In this document: one piece after another, positions 17,498 to 29,132 of the stretch
Numbering within the stretch: the first letter of the stretch is position 1
Layout: every line of letters starts with the position of its first letter
Source: Streptacidiphilus rugosus AM-16
GTDB lineage: Bacteria; Actinomycetota; Actinomycetes; Streptomycetales; Streptomycetaceae
Reading direction: 5' to 3'
Assembly (NCBI RefSeq): GCF_000744655.1
Contig: NZ_JQMJ01000004.1
Span: forward strand, 6,014,001 to 6,078,000
Length of the DNA: 64,000 nt
The notes under the pieces: generated by a model
Databases searched by the model: none
What the model was told of the DNA's origin: nothing
What the model saw: the letters and a program-made list of their open reading frames with translations, nothing else
Program-made: the position numbers and the translations under genes

Positions 17498-18039
17498 CGA
17501 GCCGACAGGGCCGCTGGCCCCGGCCCGACCCCAGCTCGCCCGCGGTCCCGAAGGAGTCCCGCGCGGCACCGCGGGCACCCTGCGCGAGCCGCGCCAGAGG
17601 CCCCGAAGGAGAGGCCCGAGCTAAGACCCGAGCCGCGCCCGGTGGAGGGTTGGCCAAGCGCCCTGCGCGAGCCATGCCAGGGCGGTCCCGAAGGAGGCCC
17701 AGGCCAAGACCCGAGCGGAACCCGGTGGAGGGCCGGCCAAGCGCCGCGCGCGAGCCATGCGAGGGCAGTCCCATCCCGCGAAAGGACCGGCGCGAGCCCG
17801 GCCGCCGGCGGGGGAAGGCCCGGCGGGGCCCTTCTGACCGGTCAGGGATCCAGCAGGGCAACTGGACCCCGGCGCGACCCAGGACCGCACGCGGTCCCGA
17901 AGGAGACCCGCGCGGCACCGCTGGAAGGCCGGCCAAGCGCCCCGCGCGAGCCATGCGAGGGCAGTCCCATCCGGCGAAAGGACCGGCGCGAGCCCGGCCG
18001 CCGGCCGGCAGGGTCCGGTCGCGGCGCCGCGCGCCGGGG
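17498..18039. repeat. Imperfect ~85-bp repeat array in the MFS-truB gap
   Basis: No gene is supported in these 542 nt. They hold about five partial copies of a unit with the landmarks CCCGAAGGAG, AAGACCCGAG and GGCCAAGCGCC followed by GCGCGAGCCATGC. Landmark CCCGAAGGAG occurs near 17547, 17602, 17687 and 17896. The longest match is 79 bp, 17731-17809 against 17927-18005, with about two mismatches and an offset of 196 bp. The array lies between convergent genes. An open frame on the minus strand across it is repetitive, Arg/Gly-rich and unlike a protein. Confidence 0.7.
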
Positions 18040-18948
18040 CTAGACGAAGACCGCGAGGGAGCGCGCCTGGCCTGCGCGTTCCTCGATCAGGGCGAGGAAG
18101 CGGCCGTCGGGGTCGAAGACGGCGATCGGTTCGGTGGCGTCCATGCGGGGGCCGGCGATGCGGACGCCGTTGGTCAGCAGGCGCGCCTGGTCCGCCGTCA
18201 CGTCCCAGCGGGGGAACGCCGCGGCCGCGGCCTCGGCGATGGGAAGGACGCGGTCCGCGAAGGACTCCTCCAGTTCCTCCAGCGTGTGGGCGACGTCCAG
18301 GCCGTAGGCGCCAACGCGGGTACGCCGGAGGGCGGTGAGGTGGCCGCCGACGCCGAGGTCCGCGCCGAGGTCGCGGGCGAGCGCGCGGATGTAGGTGCCG
18401 GAGGAGCAGTCCACCGTGACGTCCAGGTCGACGACGGCCGTGCCGTCCTCGGCCACCGCCGCACGGCGCGCGTGCCGCTCGAAGCGGGAGACCGTCACCG
18501 CGCGCGCGGCCAGCTCGAACTCCTCGCCGTCGCGCACCCGCGAGTACGAACGCTTGCCGTCGATCTTGATCGCGCTGACGCTGGAGGGGACCTGCTGGAT
18601 CTCGCCGGTCAGCTTCGCGATGCCCGCGTCGATCGCCTCGTCCGTCACCTCCGCCGCCGACGCCGACGCGGTCACGTCGCCCTCCGCGTCGTCCGTGACG
18701 GTCGTCTGGCCGAGCCGGATCGTCGCCTCGTACGTCTTGGTCGTCAGCGCCAGGTGCCCGAGCAGGCGCGTCGCCCGCTCGCTGCCGACGACCAGGACGC
18801 CCGTCGCCATCGGGTCCAGCGTGCCGGCGTGGCCGACCTTGCGGGTGCCCGCCAGCCTGCGGATCCGGGCGACGACGGTGTGGGAGGTGATCCCGGCGGG
18901 CTTGTCGACGATGACCAGACCGTCGGGGCCGGTGCCCTTGCGCTTCAA
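18040..18948 (-). CDS. truB: tRNA pseudouridine(55) synthase TruB
   Basis: A 302-aa enzyme making pseudouridine 55 in the T-arm of tRNA. The catalytic Asp is residue 45 in GHAGTLDPMATG; the conserved GLVIVDKPAGITSH stretch opens the domain and a small C-terminal PUA-like part closes it. No ATG or GTG is well placed, and a TTG at 18948, 7 nt after the stop of the upstream phosphoesterase gene, is the best start. No good ribosome site precedes it, so translational coupling to the gene upstream is likely. Confidence 0.95.
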   Translation of the reverse strand: MKRKGTGPDGLVIVDKPAGITSHTVVARIRRLAGTRKVGHAGTLDPMATGVLVVGSERATRLLGHLALTTKTYEATIRLGQTTVTDDAEGDVTASASAAEVTDEAIDAGIAKLTGEIQQVPSSVSAIKIDGKRSYSRVRDGEEFELAARAVTVSRFERHARRAAVAEDGTAVVDLDVTVDCSSGTYIRALARDLGADLGVGGHLTALRRTRVGAYGLDVAHTLEELEESFADRVLPIAEAAAAAFPRWDVTADQARLLTNGVRIAGPRMDATEPIAVFDPDGRFLALIEERAGQARSLAVFV

Positions 18949-18955
18949 GAGGTGA

Positions 18956-20074
18956 TCAATCTTTCGTCTGGGAGGAAATCGCGCTGCGGAACGCCGCGAC
19001 GGTCGCGGCCACCCCGATGCGCGAGGTGAAGCCGGCCGCGTAGGCGTGGCCTCCGCCGCCGAGCGCGGCGCAGGCCGCCGCCACGTCGACCGAGCCGTTG
19101 GCTCGGGAGGAGCCGCGAAGGCTGCCGTCCGGGTCCTCCTTGAGGACCAGGGCGACCTCGGCCTCCGCCGCCTTGCGGACCACGTCGATCAGGCCCTCGA
19201 TCTCCTCCGGCGGCACGCCGTGCGCGAGCAGGTCGGCCCAGGGGACCCAGGTCCACACGAGGCCGAGCCCGTCCGCCGCCCGCCGGTCGAGCTGCGCCCG
19301 CTCCAGTGCGGCGGCCAGCACCTTCAGGTAGCCGAAGGACTGGGTGTCCCAGAGCCGGCGGGAGATCGCGTCGTGCCGGACGCCCGCCGCGAGCAGCCGC
19401 GAGGCGAACTCGTGGGTGGCCGGGGTGGTGGCCGCGTAGCGGAAGGAACCGGTGTCGCTGGCGACCCCGGCGTAGAGGCAGGTGGCGATCGGCTGGTCCA
19501 GCGGGATGCCGAGCCGGCGCAGCAGTTCGTCCACCAGGACCGCGGTCGCGGGCGCGAGCGGATCGATCAGTCGGCGGGTGCCGAAGCCGCCGTTCGACGC
19601 GTGGTGGTCGATCACGACGAGCGTCCGGGCGGATTCCGCCTTCGTCTGCAGCAGGCCGAGCCGCCGCGGGTCGGCGACGTCGAAGCTGATCATCAGCTCC
19701 GGGCGCTCGGGTACCGCGGAGACCGGGACGATCAGCTCCTGGCCCGGCAGGAAGGCGAGCGACGCCGGCACGATCTGCGGGTCGTCGCCGAAGGAGACGC
19801 GTACCTCCACGCCGCGCTGCCGCAGCGCCAGGCCGACCGCGAGCGCCGAACCGAGCGCGTCGCCGTCGGGCAGCACGTGGGCCACCAGGTCCACCGAGGA
19901 GGCGGACCCGATCGCGTCGAGCACCGCCTGCCAGTCCGCGTCCGTGGGGCGTCGCAGCTCCGCGCGGGGCGCGGGCAGCGACGGCGGGACGGACGGGACC
20001 GTCTGTGCGGGCAGCGCGGAAGCGCCCACCTCTCCGGTGGGCGCTTCCGCTGCGCCTTCGTGCCGGCCGAGCAC
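18956..20074 (-). CDS. DHH-family phosphoesterase (NrnA-like nanoRNase/pAp phosphatase)
   Basis: A 372-aa DHH-DHHA1 protein. The metal-binding motifs are HVLPDGDALGS, FDVADPRRLG and the DHH in IDHHASNGGFG; the C-terminal DHHA1 domain has GGGGHAYAAG. NrnA-type members degrade 2-5-nt RNA and dephosphorylate pAp, and usually sit beside rbfA and truB in Gram-positives, as here. GTG start 2 nt after the rbfA stop, so coupled. The first ~45 residues are a Pro/Ala-rich extension, and their DNA holds a strong hairpin (20018-20048). No alternative start downstream was found. Confidence 0.93.
   Translation of the reverse strand: MLGRHEGAAEAPTGEVGASALPAQTVPSVPPSLPAPRAELRRPTDADWQAVLDAIGSASSVDLVAHVLPDGDALGSALAVGLALRQRGVEVRVSFGDDPQIVPASLAFLPGQELIVPVSAVPERPELMISFDVADPRRLGLLQTKAESARTLVVIDHHASNGGFGTRRLIDPLAPATAVLVDELLRRLGIPLDQPIATCLYAGVASDTGSFRYAATTPATHEFASRLLAAGVRHDAISRRLWDTQSFGYLKVLAAALERAQLDRRAADGLGLVWTWVPWADLLAHGVPPEEIEGLIDVVRKAAEAEVALVLKEDPDGSLRGSSRANGSVDVAAACAALGGGGHAYAAGFTSRIGVAATVAAFRSAISSQTKD
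20018..20048 (-). promoter_or_regulatory. Hairpin inside the 5' coding region of the DHH gene
   Basis: A perfect 13-bp inverted repeat (20018-20030 with 20036-20048) with a 5-nt loop, extended by further pairs with a bulge. It begins only 26 nt into the coding sequence, just after rbfA. It could be an rbfA-distal attenuator that lowers DHH-truB expression or a transcript-stabilising stem. There is no U-tract. Confidence 0.5.
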
Positions 20075-20076
20075 GA

Positions 20077-20532
20077 CTACTCGTCCTCTGCCTCGTCGTC
20101 GAGCTCTTCGTGCTCGCCGGGCTTGCGATAGGGGTCGGCGTCGCCGGCGAAGGTCTTGCCGACGGCGACGCTGCGCACCTCGGCGTCCTGCGCCCGCGCC
20201 TTGACGAGCAGGTCGTCCAGGTGACGGGCGGTGTCGGGGACGGCGTCCAGGACGAAGGTGAGGGTCGGGGTGAAGCGGACGCCGGTCTCCCGGCCCACCG
20301 TGGAGCGCAGGATGCCCTTGGCGCTCTCCAGCGCCGCCGCGGACGCCTCCCGCTCGGTCTCGTCACCGTGGACGGTGTAGAAGACGGTGGCCTGCTGCAG
20401 GTCGCCCGTCACCCGGGCGTCGGTGATGGTGACGAAGCCCAGGCGGGGATCCTTGATCCGCCGCTGCAGGGTCTCCGCGACGACCACCCGGATGCGGTCT
20501 GCGAGCTTGCGCGCCCTCGCGGTGTCGGTCAC
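20077..20532 (-). CDS. rbfA: Ribosome-binding factor A
   Basis: A 151-aa KH-fold factor needed for maturation of the 16S rRNA 5' end and the 30S subunit. [19 protein letters not shown] marks the core, and an acidic tail ([10 protein letters not shown]) ends the protein, as in actinobacterial members. The GTG at 20532, 4-5 nt after GAGGAGG, is preferred over a farther upstream start. It overlaps nothing but is 2 nt from the DHH gene. ylxP and infB lie upstream in the usual order. Confidence 0.95.
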   Translation of the reverse strand: MTDTARARKLADRIRVVVAETLQRRIKDPRLGFVTITDARVTGDLQQATVFYTVHGDETEREASAAALESAKGILRSTVGRETGVRFTPTLTFVLDAVPDTARHLDDLLVKARAQDAEVRSVAVGKTFAGDADPYRKPGEHEELDDEAEDE

Positions 20533-20607
20533 TGGTCCTCCTCGTGCTGTGGGCACCAAGGAACGGTACCCGGCCGCGCCCGCCTAGGGGCGCTCTGTCT
20601 GATTGTC

Positions 20608-20904
20608 CTACTCGTCTTCGTCATCGCGAAGCCTCCGCCTCGCCGACAGCAGCTGCACCTCGGGTCTCCCCGAGACCAGCCGCTCACAGCCGTCCAGGAT
20701 CTCGACGACGTAGGACGCCTCGCCGGACACCACGGCCAGGCCGATCTCGGCTCTGCGGTGCAGATCCTGGTTTCCGGTCTCCGCAGCGCACACGCTGTAC
20801 TTGCGTTGCAGCTCGGCCACGATGGGCCGCACGATCGATCGCTTCTCCTTGAGCGAGTGAATATCACCCAGAAGAAGATCGAACGTAAGTGTTCCCACGA
20901 ACAT
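20608..20904 (-). CDS. ylxP: DUF503 protein YlxP
   Basis: A 98-aa DUF503 protein. FVGTLTFDLLLGDIHSLKEK at the start and CAAETGNQDLHRRAEIGLA in the middle are typical of this family, found between infB and rbfA in many Gram-positives. It may take part in ribosome assembly; the function is not firmly known. The ATG at 20904 is chosen because the upstream extension has no family resemblance. No clear ribosome site precedes it; a small inverted repeat (20910-20916 with 20922-20928) lies just upstream. Confidence 0.88.
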   Translation of the reverse strand: MFVGTLTFDLLLGDIHSLKEKRSIVRPIVAELQRKYSVCAAETGNQDLHRRAEIGLAVVSGEASYVVEILDGCERLVSGRPEVQLLSARRRLRDDEDE

Positions 20905-20982
20905 GTGTGACAGGTCACGCCGACCTGTGAGGCCTCGGCACACCAGCGGGACAGCTGGTGCGATCACCGTACCGAGCGAGCA

Positions 20983-21020
20983 GGGGGCCGGTCGACGGGA
21001 ATTCCCGCCGACCGGCCCCC
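20983..21020 (-). terminator. Strong hairpin terminator after infB
   Basis: An 18-bp inverted repeat (20983-21000 with 21003-21020) with one mismatch, 15 nt after the infB stop. It should end much infB transcription, so ylxP and rbfA probably have their own promoter or depend on readthrough. Confidence 0.75.
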
Positions 21021-21034
21021 ACACCACTCAGGCC

Positions 21035-24087
<3,053 letters not shown>

Positions 24088-24137
24088 TTCGCTCCTTCTA
24101 GGTCCGGGTTCTCCGCCGGACCGTCGCTACTTCATGC

Positions 24138-24171
24138 TCGTACTCATCGCGTACTCATCGAGTGCTCATCG
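24138..24171. repeat. Three 11-bp direct repeats upstream of infB
   Basis: GTACTCATCG, GTACTCATCG and GTGCTCATCG occur at 24140, 24151 and 24162 with an 11-bp period, about one helical turn, in the 133-nt gap between ylxR and infB. They could be a binding site or a relic. Confidence 0.5.
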
Positions 24172-24220
24172 CAATCTCGACCTACTTTCGACTTCGCGAG
24201 GTACCTGTTACCTGACTCAA

Positions 24221-24505
24221 CTACTGGACAACTGCGGACGCCTCGACGTACCGCTCAAGCGCTGCGGTGTCGAGCGGACCCGTCCGGCGCAACGCCCGCG
24301 GGAACGCCCGTCGGCGCACGGCCGACACGAGGCAGCCCGGCTCGGGATGCACGTACGCGCCCCGACCGGGCGACGTGCCGCGGGGATCGGGGACGCAGAC
24401 GTCCTCGACCGCCGTGACACGCAGCAGATCGTGTTTGGCCGCCCGCTTCCGACACCCCACGCACGTGCGTTCCGGGCATGCTTCTGTACGCGTCCGGCCA
24501 GACAC
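24221..24505 (-). CDS. ylxR: YlxR-family RNA-binding protein (DUF448)
   Basis: A 94-aa protein (96 if it starts at the TTG two codons upstream). ERTCVGCRKRAAKHDLLR is the signature of the YlxR family, small positively charged proteins encoded between nusA and infB. Family members bind RNA and can modulate transcription or RNase P. GTG at 24505 is the family-like start; GAGGGG lies 11 nt before it, or 5 nt before the alternative TTG at 24511. The gene probably belongs to the nusA operon. Confidence 0.88.
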   Translation of the reverse strand: MSGRTRTEACPERTCVGCRKRAAKHDLLRVTAVEDVCVPDPRGTSPGRGAYVHPEPGCLVSAVRRRAFPRALRRTGPLDTAALERYVEASAVVQ

Positions 24506-24600
24506 GTCCAAGTCTACCCCTCTGATGGTCTTCGTTCCGACTCGGTTATCCGCGAACGATCAACTCTGCGTTCCCGCGTCGGTCCACTTCCGTAACGCGC

Positions 24601-25587
24601 TCAGGCCTCGGAAGCTTCCACGTCCGGCCGGATGTCGATGCGCCAGCCGGTCAGCCGGGCCGCGAGGCGGGCGTTCTGGCCCTCCTTGCCGATGGCCAGC
24701 GAGAGCTGGTAGTCCGGCACGGTCACCCGGGCGGAGCGGGCGTCGTAGTCGACGATCTCCACGTGTGTCACCCGTGCGGGCGACAGGGCGTTGGCGACCA
24801 TCTCCGCCGGGTCGTCGGACCAGTCGACGATGTCGATCTTCTCGCCCATCAGCTCGCCCATGACCTGGCGCACCCGGCCGCCCATCGGGCCGATACAGGC
24901 GCCCTTGGCGTTGAGGCCGGGCTTGTCCGTCCACACGGCGATCTTGCTGCGGTGGCCGGCCTCGCGGGCGATCGCGGCGATCTCGACGGAACCGTCGGCG
25001 ATCTCGGGGACCTCCAGCGCGAACAGCTTGCGCACCAGGTTCGGGTGCGTGCGCGACAGCGTCACGGACGGACCGCGGACGCCCTTCTTGACCGAGACGA
25101 CGTAGCACTTGAGCCGGAGCCCGTGCTTGTACTCCTCGTTCGGCACCTGCTCCTGGGCCGGCAGGATCGCCTCGATCTTGCCGATGTCCACCAGCACGTT
25201 CTTCGGGTCCTTGCCCTGCTGGACCACGCCGGTCACGATGTCGCCCTCACGGCCGGCGTACTCGCCGAAGGTGACCTCCTCCTCGGCGTCCCGCAGGCGC
25301 TGCAGGATGACCTGCTTGGCCGTGCTCGCCGCGATCCGGCCGAAGCCGGTCGGGGTGTCGTCGAACTCGCGGGGGGTCGCCCCCTCCTCGACCTCGTCGG
25401 GGTCCTCGGTGGCCCAGACGGTGACGTGGCCGTTCTCACGGTTCAGCTCGACGCGGGCCTTGTGCCGCGAGCCCTCAGTGCGGTGGTACGCAATGAGGAG
25501 GGCCGACTCGATCGCCTGGACCAGCAGATCGAAATTGATCTCGCGCTCGCGAACGAGTCCGCGCAGGGCGCTCATGTCGATGTCCAT
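24601..25587 (-). CDS. nusA: Transcription termination/antitermination protein NusA
   Basis: A 328-aa NusA of the short actinobacterial type, without the acidic C-terminal repeats of the enterobacterial protein. Domains in order: RNA-polymerase-binding N-terminal domain (to about 110), S1 domain ([11 protein letters not shown]), KH1 ([12 protein letters not shown]) and KH2 ([16 protein letters not shown]). It modulates pausing, termination and rRNA antitermination. ATG start with GAGGAGG about 7 nt upstream. It follows rimP by 33 nt; together they head the rimP-nusA-ylxR-infB operon. Confidence 0.96.
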   Translation of the reverse strand: MDIDMSALRGLVREREINFDLLVQAIESALLIAYHRTEGSRHKARVELNRENGHVTVWATEDPDEVEEGATPREFDDTPTGFGRIAASTAKQVILQRLRDAEEEVTFGEYAGREGDIVTGVVQQGKDPKNVLVDIGKIEAILPAQEQVPNEEYKHGLRLKCYVVSVKKGVRGPSVTLSRTHPNLVRKLFALEVPEIADGSVEIAAIAREAGHRSKIAVWTDKPGLNAKGACIGPMGGRVRQVMGELMGEKIDIVDWSDDPAEMVANALSPARVTHVEIVDYDARSARVTVPDYQLSLAIGKEGQNARLAARLTGWRIDIRPDVEASEA

Positions 25588-25620
25588 GGCTACGCCTCCT
25601 CTTCTCTCTTCAGTTCTCGG

Positions 25621-26154
25621 TCACGCCTCGTCGGAGGCGTCGTCCTCTTCCACATCTACGTCATCGGCGGCGGAGTCCTTGCGGTTGAACTCCACCTGCA
25701 CCCGGGCCTTGGCGATCTCCGTGTAGGCCAGGCGGCGCTCGGTGGCCTTGCCCCGGCCCTTGACCGGCGCGATCTCCAGCAGCACGCCCTCTTCGTCCGA
25801 CTCCAGCACCCGGCCGGTCACGTCGCCACCGGTGCTGAGCTGCGCCTTCACCAGGCGGGTCGCGGCGCGACGCCAGTGGCGGGGCTGGGTGAGCAGGCGC
25901 TCGACGCCCGGGGAGCCGACCTCCAGCCGGTACTCGCTCTCGCCCATCACGTCGGAGGCGTCCAGCGCCTCGCCGAACAGGCGGCTCAGCTCGGCCACGG
26001 TGTCCAGGTCCACGCCCCCGTCGGCGTCGACGACCACGTCGAGCACGCGGCTGCCGCCCACACGGGTGAGCCTGACCTCCTCCAGATCGGCCCCCGCCTC
26101 TGCGGCGAGCGGCTCCAGCAGCTCGTGCAGCCGATCGTTCTGGGTGGTGCTCAT
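25621..26154 (-). CDS. rimP: Ribosome maturation factor RimP
   Basis: A 177-aa factor for 30S maturation. The N-terminal alpha/beta domain has LEEVRLTRVGGSRVLDVVVD, followed by the Sm-like C-terminal barrel and a very acidic tail (DDVDVEEDDASDEA). The ATG at 26154 is supported by GAGGAG 7 nt before; a longer frame upstream has no support. It is the first gene of the nusA-infB operon, and the divergent gap of 144 nt should contain its promoter. Confidence 0.94.
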   Translation of the reverse strand: MSTTQNDRLHELLEPLAAEAGADLEEVRLTRVGGSRVLDVVVDADGGVDLDTVAELSRLFGEALDASDVMGESEYRLEVGSPGVERLLTQPRHWRRAATRLVKAQLSTGGDVTGRVLESDEEGVLLEIAPVKGRGKATERRLAYTEIAKARVQVEFNRKDSAADDVDVEEDDASDEA

Positions 26155-26298
26155 CCGGATACTCCTCGGCCACGTCTGCTGTTGTCTGAAGGTCGCAAGT
26201 GCGCCCATAGCCTATCCGGTCGGCAGCGCTGCCGCCGATTCGGCACAAATCACCGGCGCGCTCCCACACATCTGGATCACACGGTAACGTCCCTGCTC

Positions 26299-27243
26299 AT
26301 GGCCGTCCCTCTTCGTCGCCGCAGCCTGCTCACGGCCGGGCTGCTCGCCGTTCTCACCGCGTGCGGGAGCAACGGTTCCCCCGCCGGCCGCGGCGCCGAC
26401 GGCCGGCCCGCTCCCACGCCCGCCGATCCCGACCAGACCGCCAGGCAGCGGATCGGCAGCGCGATGACGTCGCTGATCGCCGCGTACGACAGCACCTCCG
26501 CCCACGCCGTGCTGCGACGCCAGCTGGCCGAGGAGCTGGCGGCGCTGCACGGGGGGAGACCGACCGCGTCCCCCTCCGCCTCGTCCTCGCCCACCACCTC
26601 CTCCTCGGTGCTGTCCCCCGCGACGACGCGGACCGTGGTGTCCGACGCCACGCTCGCCGCACGTGAGCAGGAGCTCGGCGCGCTGTGCGCGACCGAGCTG
26701 CTGGCGACCTCCCCCGCGCTGGCCAGGCTGACGGCGTCCGTCGCCGCCGGCGCGGCCCAGCGCGCCGCGCTGCTGGGCGCGAAGCCGGTGGCCGCGGGGT
26801 CCTCGGGCGGCGACCGGATCCGTCCGAGCGCCGCCGAGGTCAGCGCGCTGCAGGCCGCACTGGGCGCGGAGCACGCGACGGTCTACGGCTACGGCGTCCT
26901 GGGCGCGCTGCTGAGCGACGCGCGCCGCACCCAGGCCACGTCCGACTACCAGCTGCACCGCGCCCGGCGGGACGCCCTGGAGGCGGAGCTCACCACCTCG
27001 GGCATCCGGCCGGCGGCGGCCGCGGCCGCGTACGAGCTCCCGTTCGCCGTCACCGACGCCGGCTCGGCGCGCCGACTGGCGGCACTGCTGGAGGAGCGCC
27101 TGGCGGCGGTGTACGCCAACGCGGTGCAGGCCGGCGAGAACGAACTGCGCGACCAGGCGGCGACCCAGCTGCGGCTCGCGGCCCTGCGCGCCCTGTCCTG
27201 GCGCGGCACCTCGACGCCCTTCCCCGGCCTGCCCGAGCGCTGA
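26299..27243 (+). CDS. Putative lipoprotein with DUF4439/ferritin-like domain
   Basis: A 314-aa protein starting with a twin-Arg-like/Arg-rich n-region, a hydrophobic stretch and a lipobox LTAC (Cys22), so it is probably anchored in the outer face of the membrane. A Ser/Thr/Pro-rich linker is followed by a mainly helical C-terminal domain (ALQAALGAEHATVYGYGVLG, ELPFAVTDAGSARRLAALLE) like the ferritin-like DUF4439 family found in streptomycetes. No metal ligand set could be assigned. No ribosome site is seen before the ATG; a leaderless message is possible. It is 71 nt from the kinase-like gene downstream and may share its operon. Confidence 0.8.
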   Translation: MAVPLRRRSLLTAGLLAVLTACGSNGSPAGRGADGRPAPTPADPDQTARQRIGSAMTSLIAAYDSTSAHAVLRRQLAEELAALHGGRPTASPSASSSPTTSSSVLSPATTRTVVSDATLAAREQELGALCATELLATSPALARLTASVAAGAAQRAALLGAKPVAAGSSGGDRIRPSAAEVSALQAALGAEHATVYGYGVLGALLSDARRTQATSDYQLHRARRDALEAELTTSGIRPAAAAAAYELPFAVTDAGSARRLAALLEERLAAVYANAVQAGENELRDQAATQLRLAALRALSWRGTSTPFPGLPER

Positions 27244-27314
27244 GCGGGCCCGGTGCCGGAGGTCCGCCGCGATGGCCGACAATGGAACGGCACGATCCAC
27301 CACGAAGGGCGAGC

Positions 27315-28241
27315 ATGACGGCACCAGGCTTCAGCGTTCCCGCCCGGCTCAAGGACACGGTCCGCCGCTGGACCTCCGACGCCGGATGCGAGTGGCTCGA
27401 CGCGCTCCCCGGGCTCGCCGCGGCGTACCTGGACCGATGGGAGCTCAGCCTGGAGCGGGTCTGCGAGCCCGGCGGCCAGATCAGCCTGGTGCTGCTGGTG
27501 CGCCGCGCGGACGGCGCACCGGCCGCGCTGAAGATCGGCTACCCGGACCCCGAGGGCGAGCAGGAGCACGCCGCGCTCGCGCACTGGGACGGCCACGGCG
27601 CCGTCCGGTTGCTGGAGGCGGCTCCGGACGACCGCGCGATGCTGCTGGAACGCGCCAACAGCGAGGTGCCGCTGCGCTCGCTCCCGGAGAGCAAGGCGAT
27701 GCTGGAGGCGCTCGGCACGCTGCGGCTGCTCTGGGTCGCCCCGCCGGAGGACCACCCGTTCACCTCGGTGCCCGACTACGTGGCGGACCTGCGCGAGATC
27801 CTGGTCCGGCGCAGGGAGATGCCGGCCGCGGCCGAACTGCGGCCCCTGGTCGACGAGGCGCTGGAGCTGTCGGCCGCGCTGCTCGACGACGCCACCGCGC
27901 GCGAGGAGCGGCTGCTGCTGCACGGGGACTACCACCACGGCAACGTCCTCGCCTCCGAACGCTCGCCCTGGCTGGCCATCGACCCCAAGCCGCTGGTCGG
28001 CGAACGCGCCTACGATCTGGCCTGGCTGGCCCAGGACCGGCTGGAGACGCTGGCCGGCTCCCCCGGCCCGCAGGCCGCCGCCCGCAGACGGCTGCAGCGC
28101 CTCGCCGCGGACGCCGCCGTCGACCCCGAGCGGCTGCGCGGCTGGACGCTGTTCCGCTCGGTCGAGGCGGGACTGTGGAGCCTGGACGTGGGCGACACCC
28201 AACACGCCTCGCTCTATCTGGAATTCGCGGCGATGCTGTGA
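27315..28241 (+). CDS. Aminoglycoside phosphotransferase-family kinase (APH(6)/HUR-like)
   Basis: A 308-aa protein of the aminoglycoside/hydroxyurea phosphotransferase group (the StrB-like APH(6) type). The catalytic loop is LLHGDYHHGNVLAS with Asp and Asn in the expected places, and the Mg-binding segment is AIDPKPLVGERAYDLA. The N-terminal lobe holds ALKIGYPD with the ATP-binding Lys. ATG at 27315 follows AAGGGCGAG. Chromosomal members in producing actinomycetes often have no known resistance role; the substrate is open. It sits in a probable operon with the lipoprotein gene. Confidence 0.88.
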   Translation: MTAPGFSVPARLKDTVRRWTSDAGCEWLDALPGLAAAYLDRWELSLERVCEPGGQISLVLLVRRADGAPAALKIGYPDPEGEQEHAALAHWDGHGAVRLLEAAPDDRAMLLERANSEVPLRSLPESKAMLEALGTLRLLWVAPPEDHPFTSVPDYVADLREILVRRREMPAAAELRPLVDEALELSAALLDDATAREERLLLHGDYHHGNVLASERSPWLAIDPKPLVGERAYDLAWLAQDRLETLAGSPGPQAAARRRLQRLAADAAVDPERLRGWTLFRSVEAGLWSLDVGDTQHASLYLEFAAML

Positions 28242-28286
28242 CCACGCCTCCCCGTACCGAGCCCCGACGTCCGGAGTGATGAACCT

Positions 28287-29132
28287 GTGGCAGAGCCGCC
28301 ACGCCGCCGACGCCTGACCGACGACGAGATCGCCCGGGCCCGGCACTTCAGCCCTTACCTGCTGCTGCCCTGGGTCCTGCTGACGCTGGTCCCGCTCTCC
28401 TCCGACGTGCTGCACGGCGAGTACCCGCGCCCCTCGGTGGCGCTGGTGGCGCTGGCCGCCTTCGTGGTCCTCTACTGCGGCACGGTGGTCACGGCCCTGC
28501 GTCCGCGCCTGCACCACACCCGGCTGCCGATGCTGCTGGCCGCCCTGCTGGTGCCGGTGACGAGCGGTCTGGCCGGGGCCCTGCCGCACGGCTTCCTGCT
28601 CTTTCCCCTGCTGGCGGCGGCGGGTGCGCTGGTGGTGCCGGGGCGGTGGTCGCTGCTGGTGCTGCTGGGCGTCCCCGCCCTGTCCGCGCTGACGGCGTGG
28701 ATGCGCGGCCAGTACGACGTGATCGTCTACGGCGCGCTGGGCAGCTTCCTGGCGGCCGCGCTGGTGCTGGCGCTGTTCCGGCTCTCGGTGGTGACGGAGC
28801 AGCTGAAGGAGGCGCGCAGGACCCGCACCGGCGCCGACCACGCGCCCGGCCACGGCCCCGCGTCCGGCCCGCCGCCTGGCGCCGATGCGACCACCGGCGG
28901 GGCCGAGGCCGACCCGCGGATCGATCCGGCCGCGGGCGTCGACGCGGTACCGGGCCAGGCGCCCGGCACCGGCTCCGAGGCGGGGCAGACTCCGACGGCC
29001 GTCACTGGCTCCGGCTCTGGTCCTGGTCCCGGACCCGGCCCGGACTCTGATCCCGGCTCTGCTCCGGGCCCGGGTCCAGGCCCTGGCCTGGGCCCAGGGA
29101 CCGGCTCCAGCGCGGGTTCGGACGCGGAGTAG
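28287..29132 (+). CDS. Integral membrane protein with Pro/Gly/Ser tail
   Basis: A 281-aa protein with about five membrane helices in residues 25-165, then EQLKEARRTRTGADH and a ~100-residue low-complexity tail rich in Pro, Gly, Ser, Asp. The membrane part and the helix after it resemble the sensor half of DesK-type histidine kinases, but no HisKA, H-box or ATPase domain follows. GTG start at 28287 (GGAG about 10 nt before). The last 131 nt overlap the oppositely transcribed GNAT gene; the tail is the complement of the GNAT C-terminal extension. It may be a truncated kinase or a stand-alone membrane protein. Confidence 0.7.
   Translation: MAEPPRRRRLTDDEIARARHFSPYLLLPWVLLTLVPLSSDVLHGEYPRPSVALVALAAFVVLYCGTVVTALRPRLHHTRLPMLLAALLVPVTSGLAGALPHGFLLFPLLAAAGALVVPGRWSLLVLLGVPALSALTAWMRGQYDVIVYGALGSFLAAALVLALFRLSVVTEQLKEARRTRTGADHAPGHGPASGPPPGADATTGGAEADPRIDPAAGVDAVPGQAPGTGSEAGQTPTAVTGSGSGPGPGPGPDSDPGSAPGPGPGPGLGPGTGSSAGSDAE

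Noticed and set aside
17442-17954. Minus-strand open frame across the repeat region after the MFS gene
   Set aside because: Repeated MARAGRL-like segments come from the DNA repeats, no ribosome site is seen, and it runs into the MFS gene antisense.
17498-18039. Insertion sequence or prophage remnant
   Set aside because: No transposase or integrase fragment, no terminal inverted repeats and no target duplication were seen.
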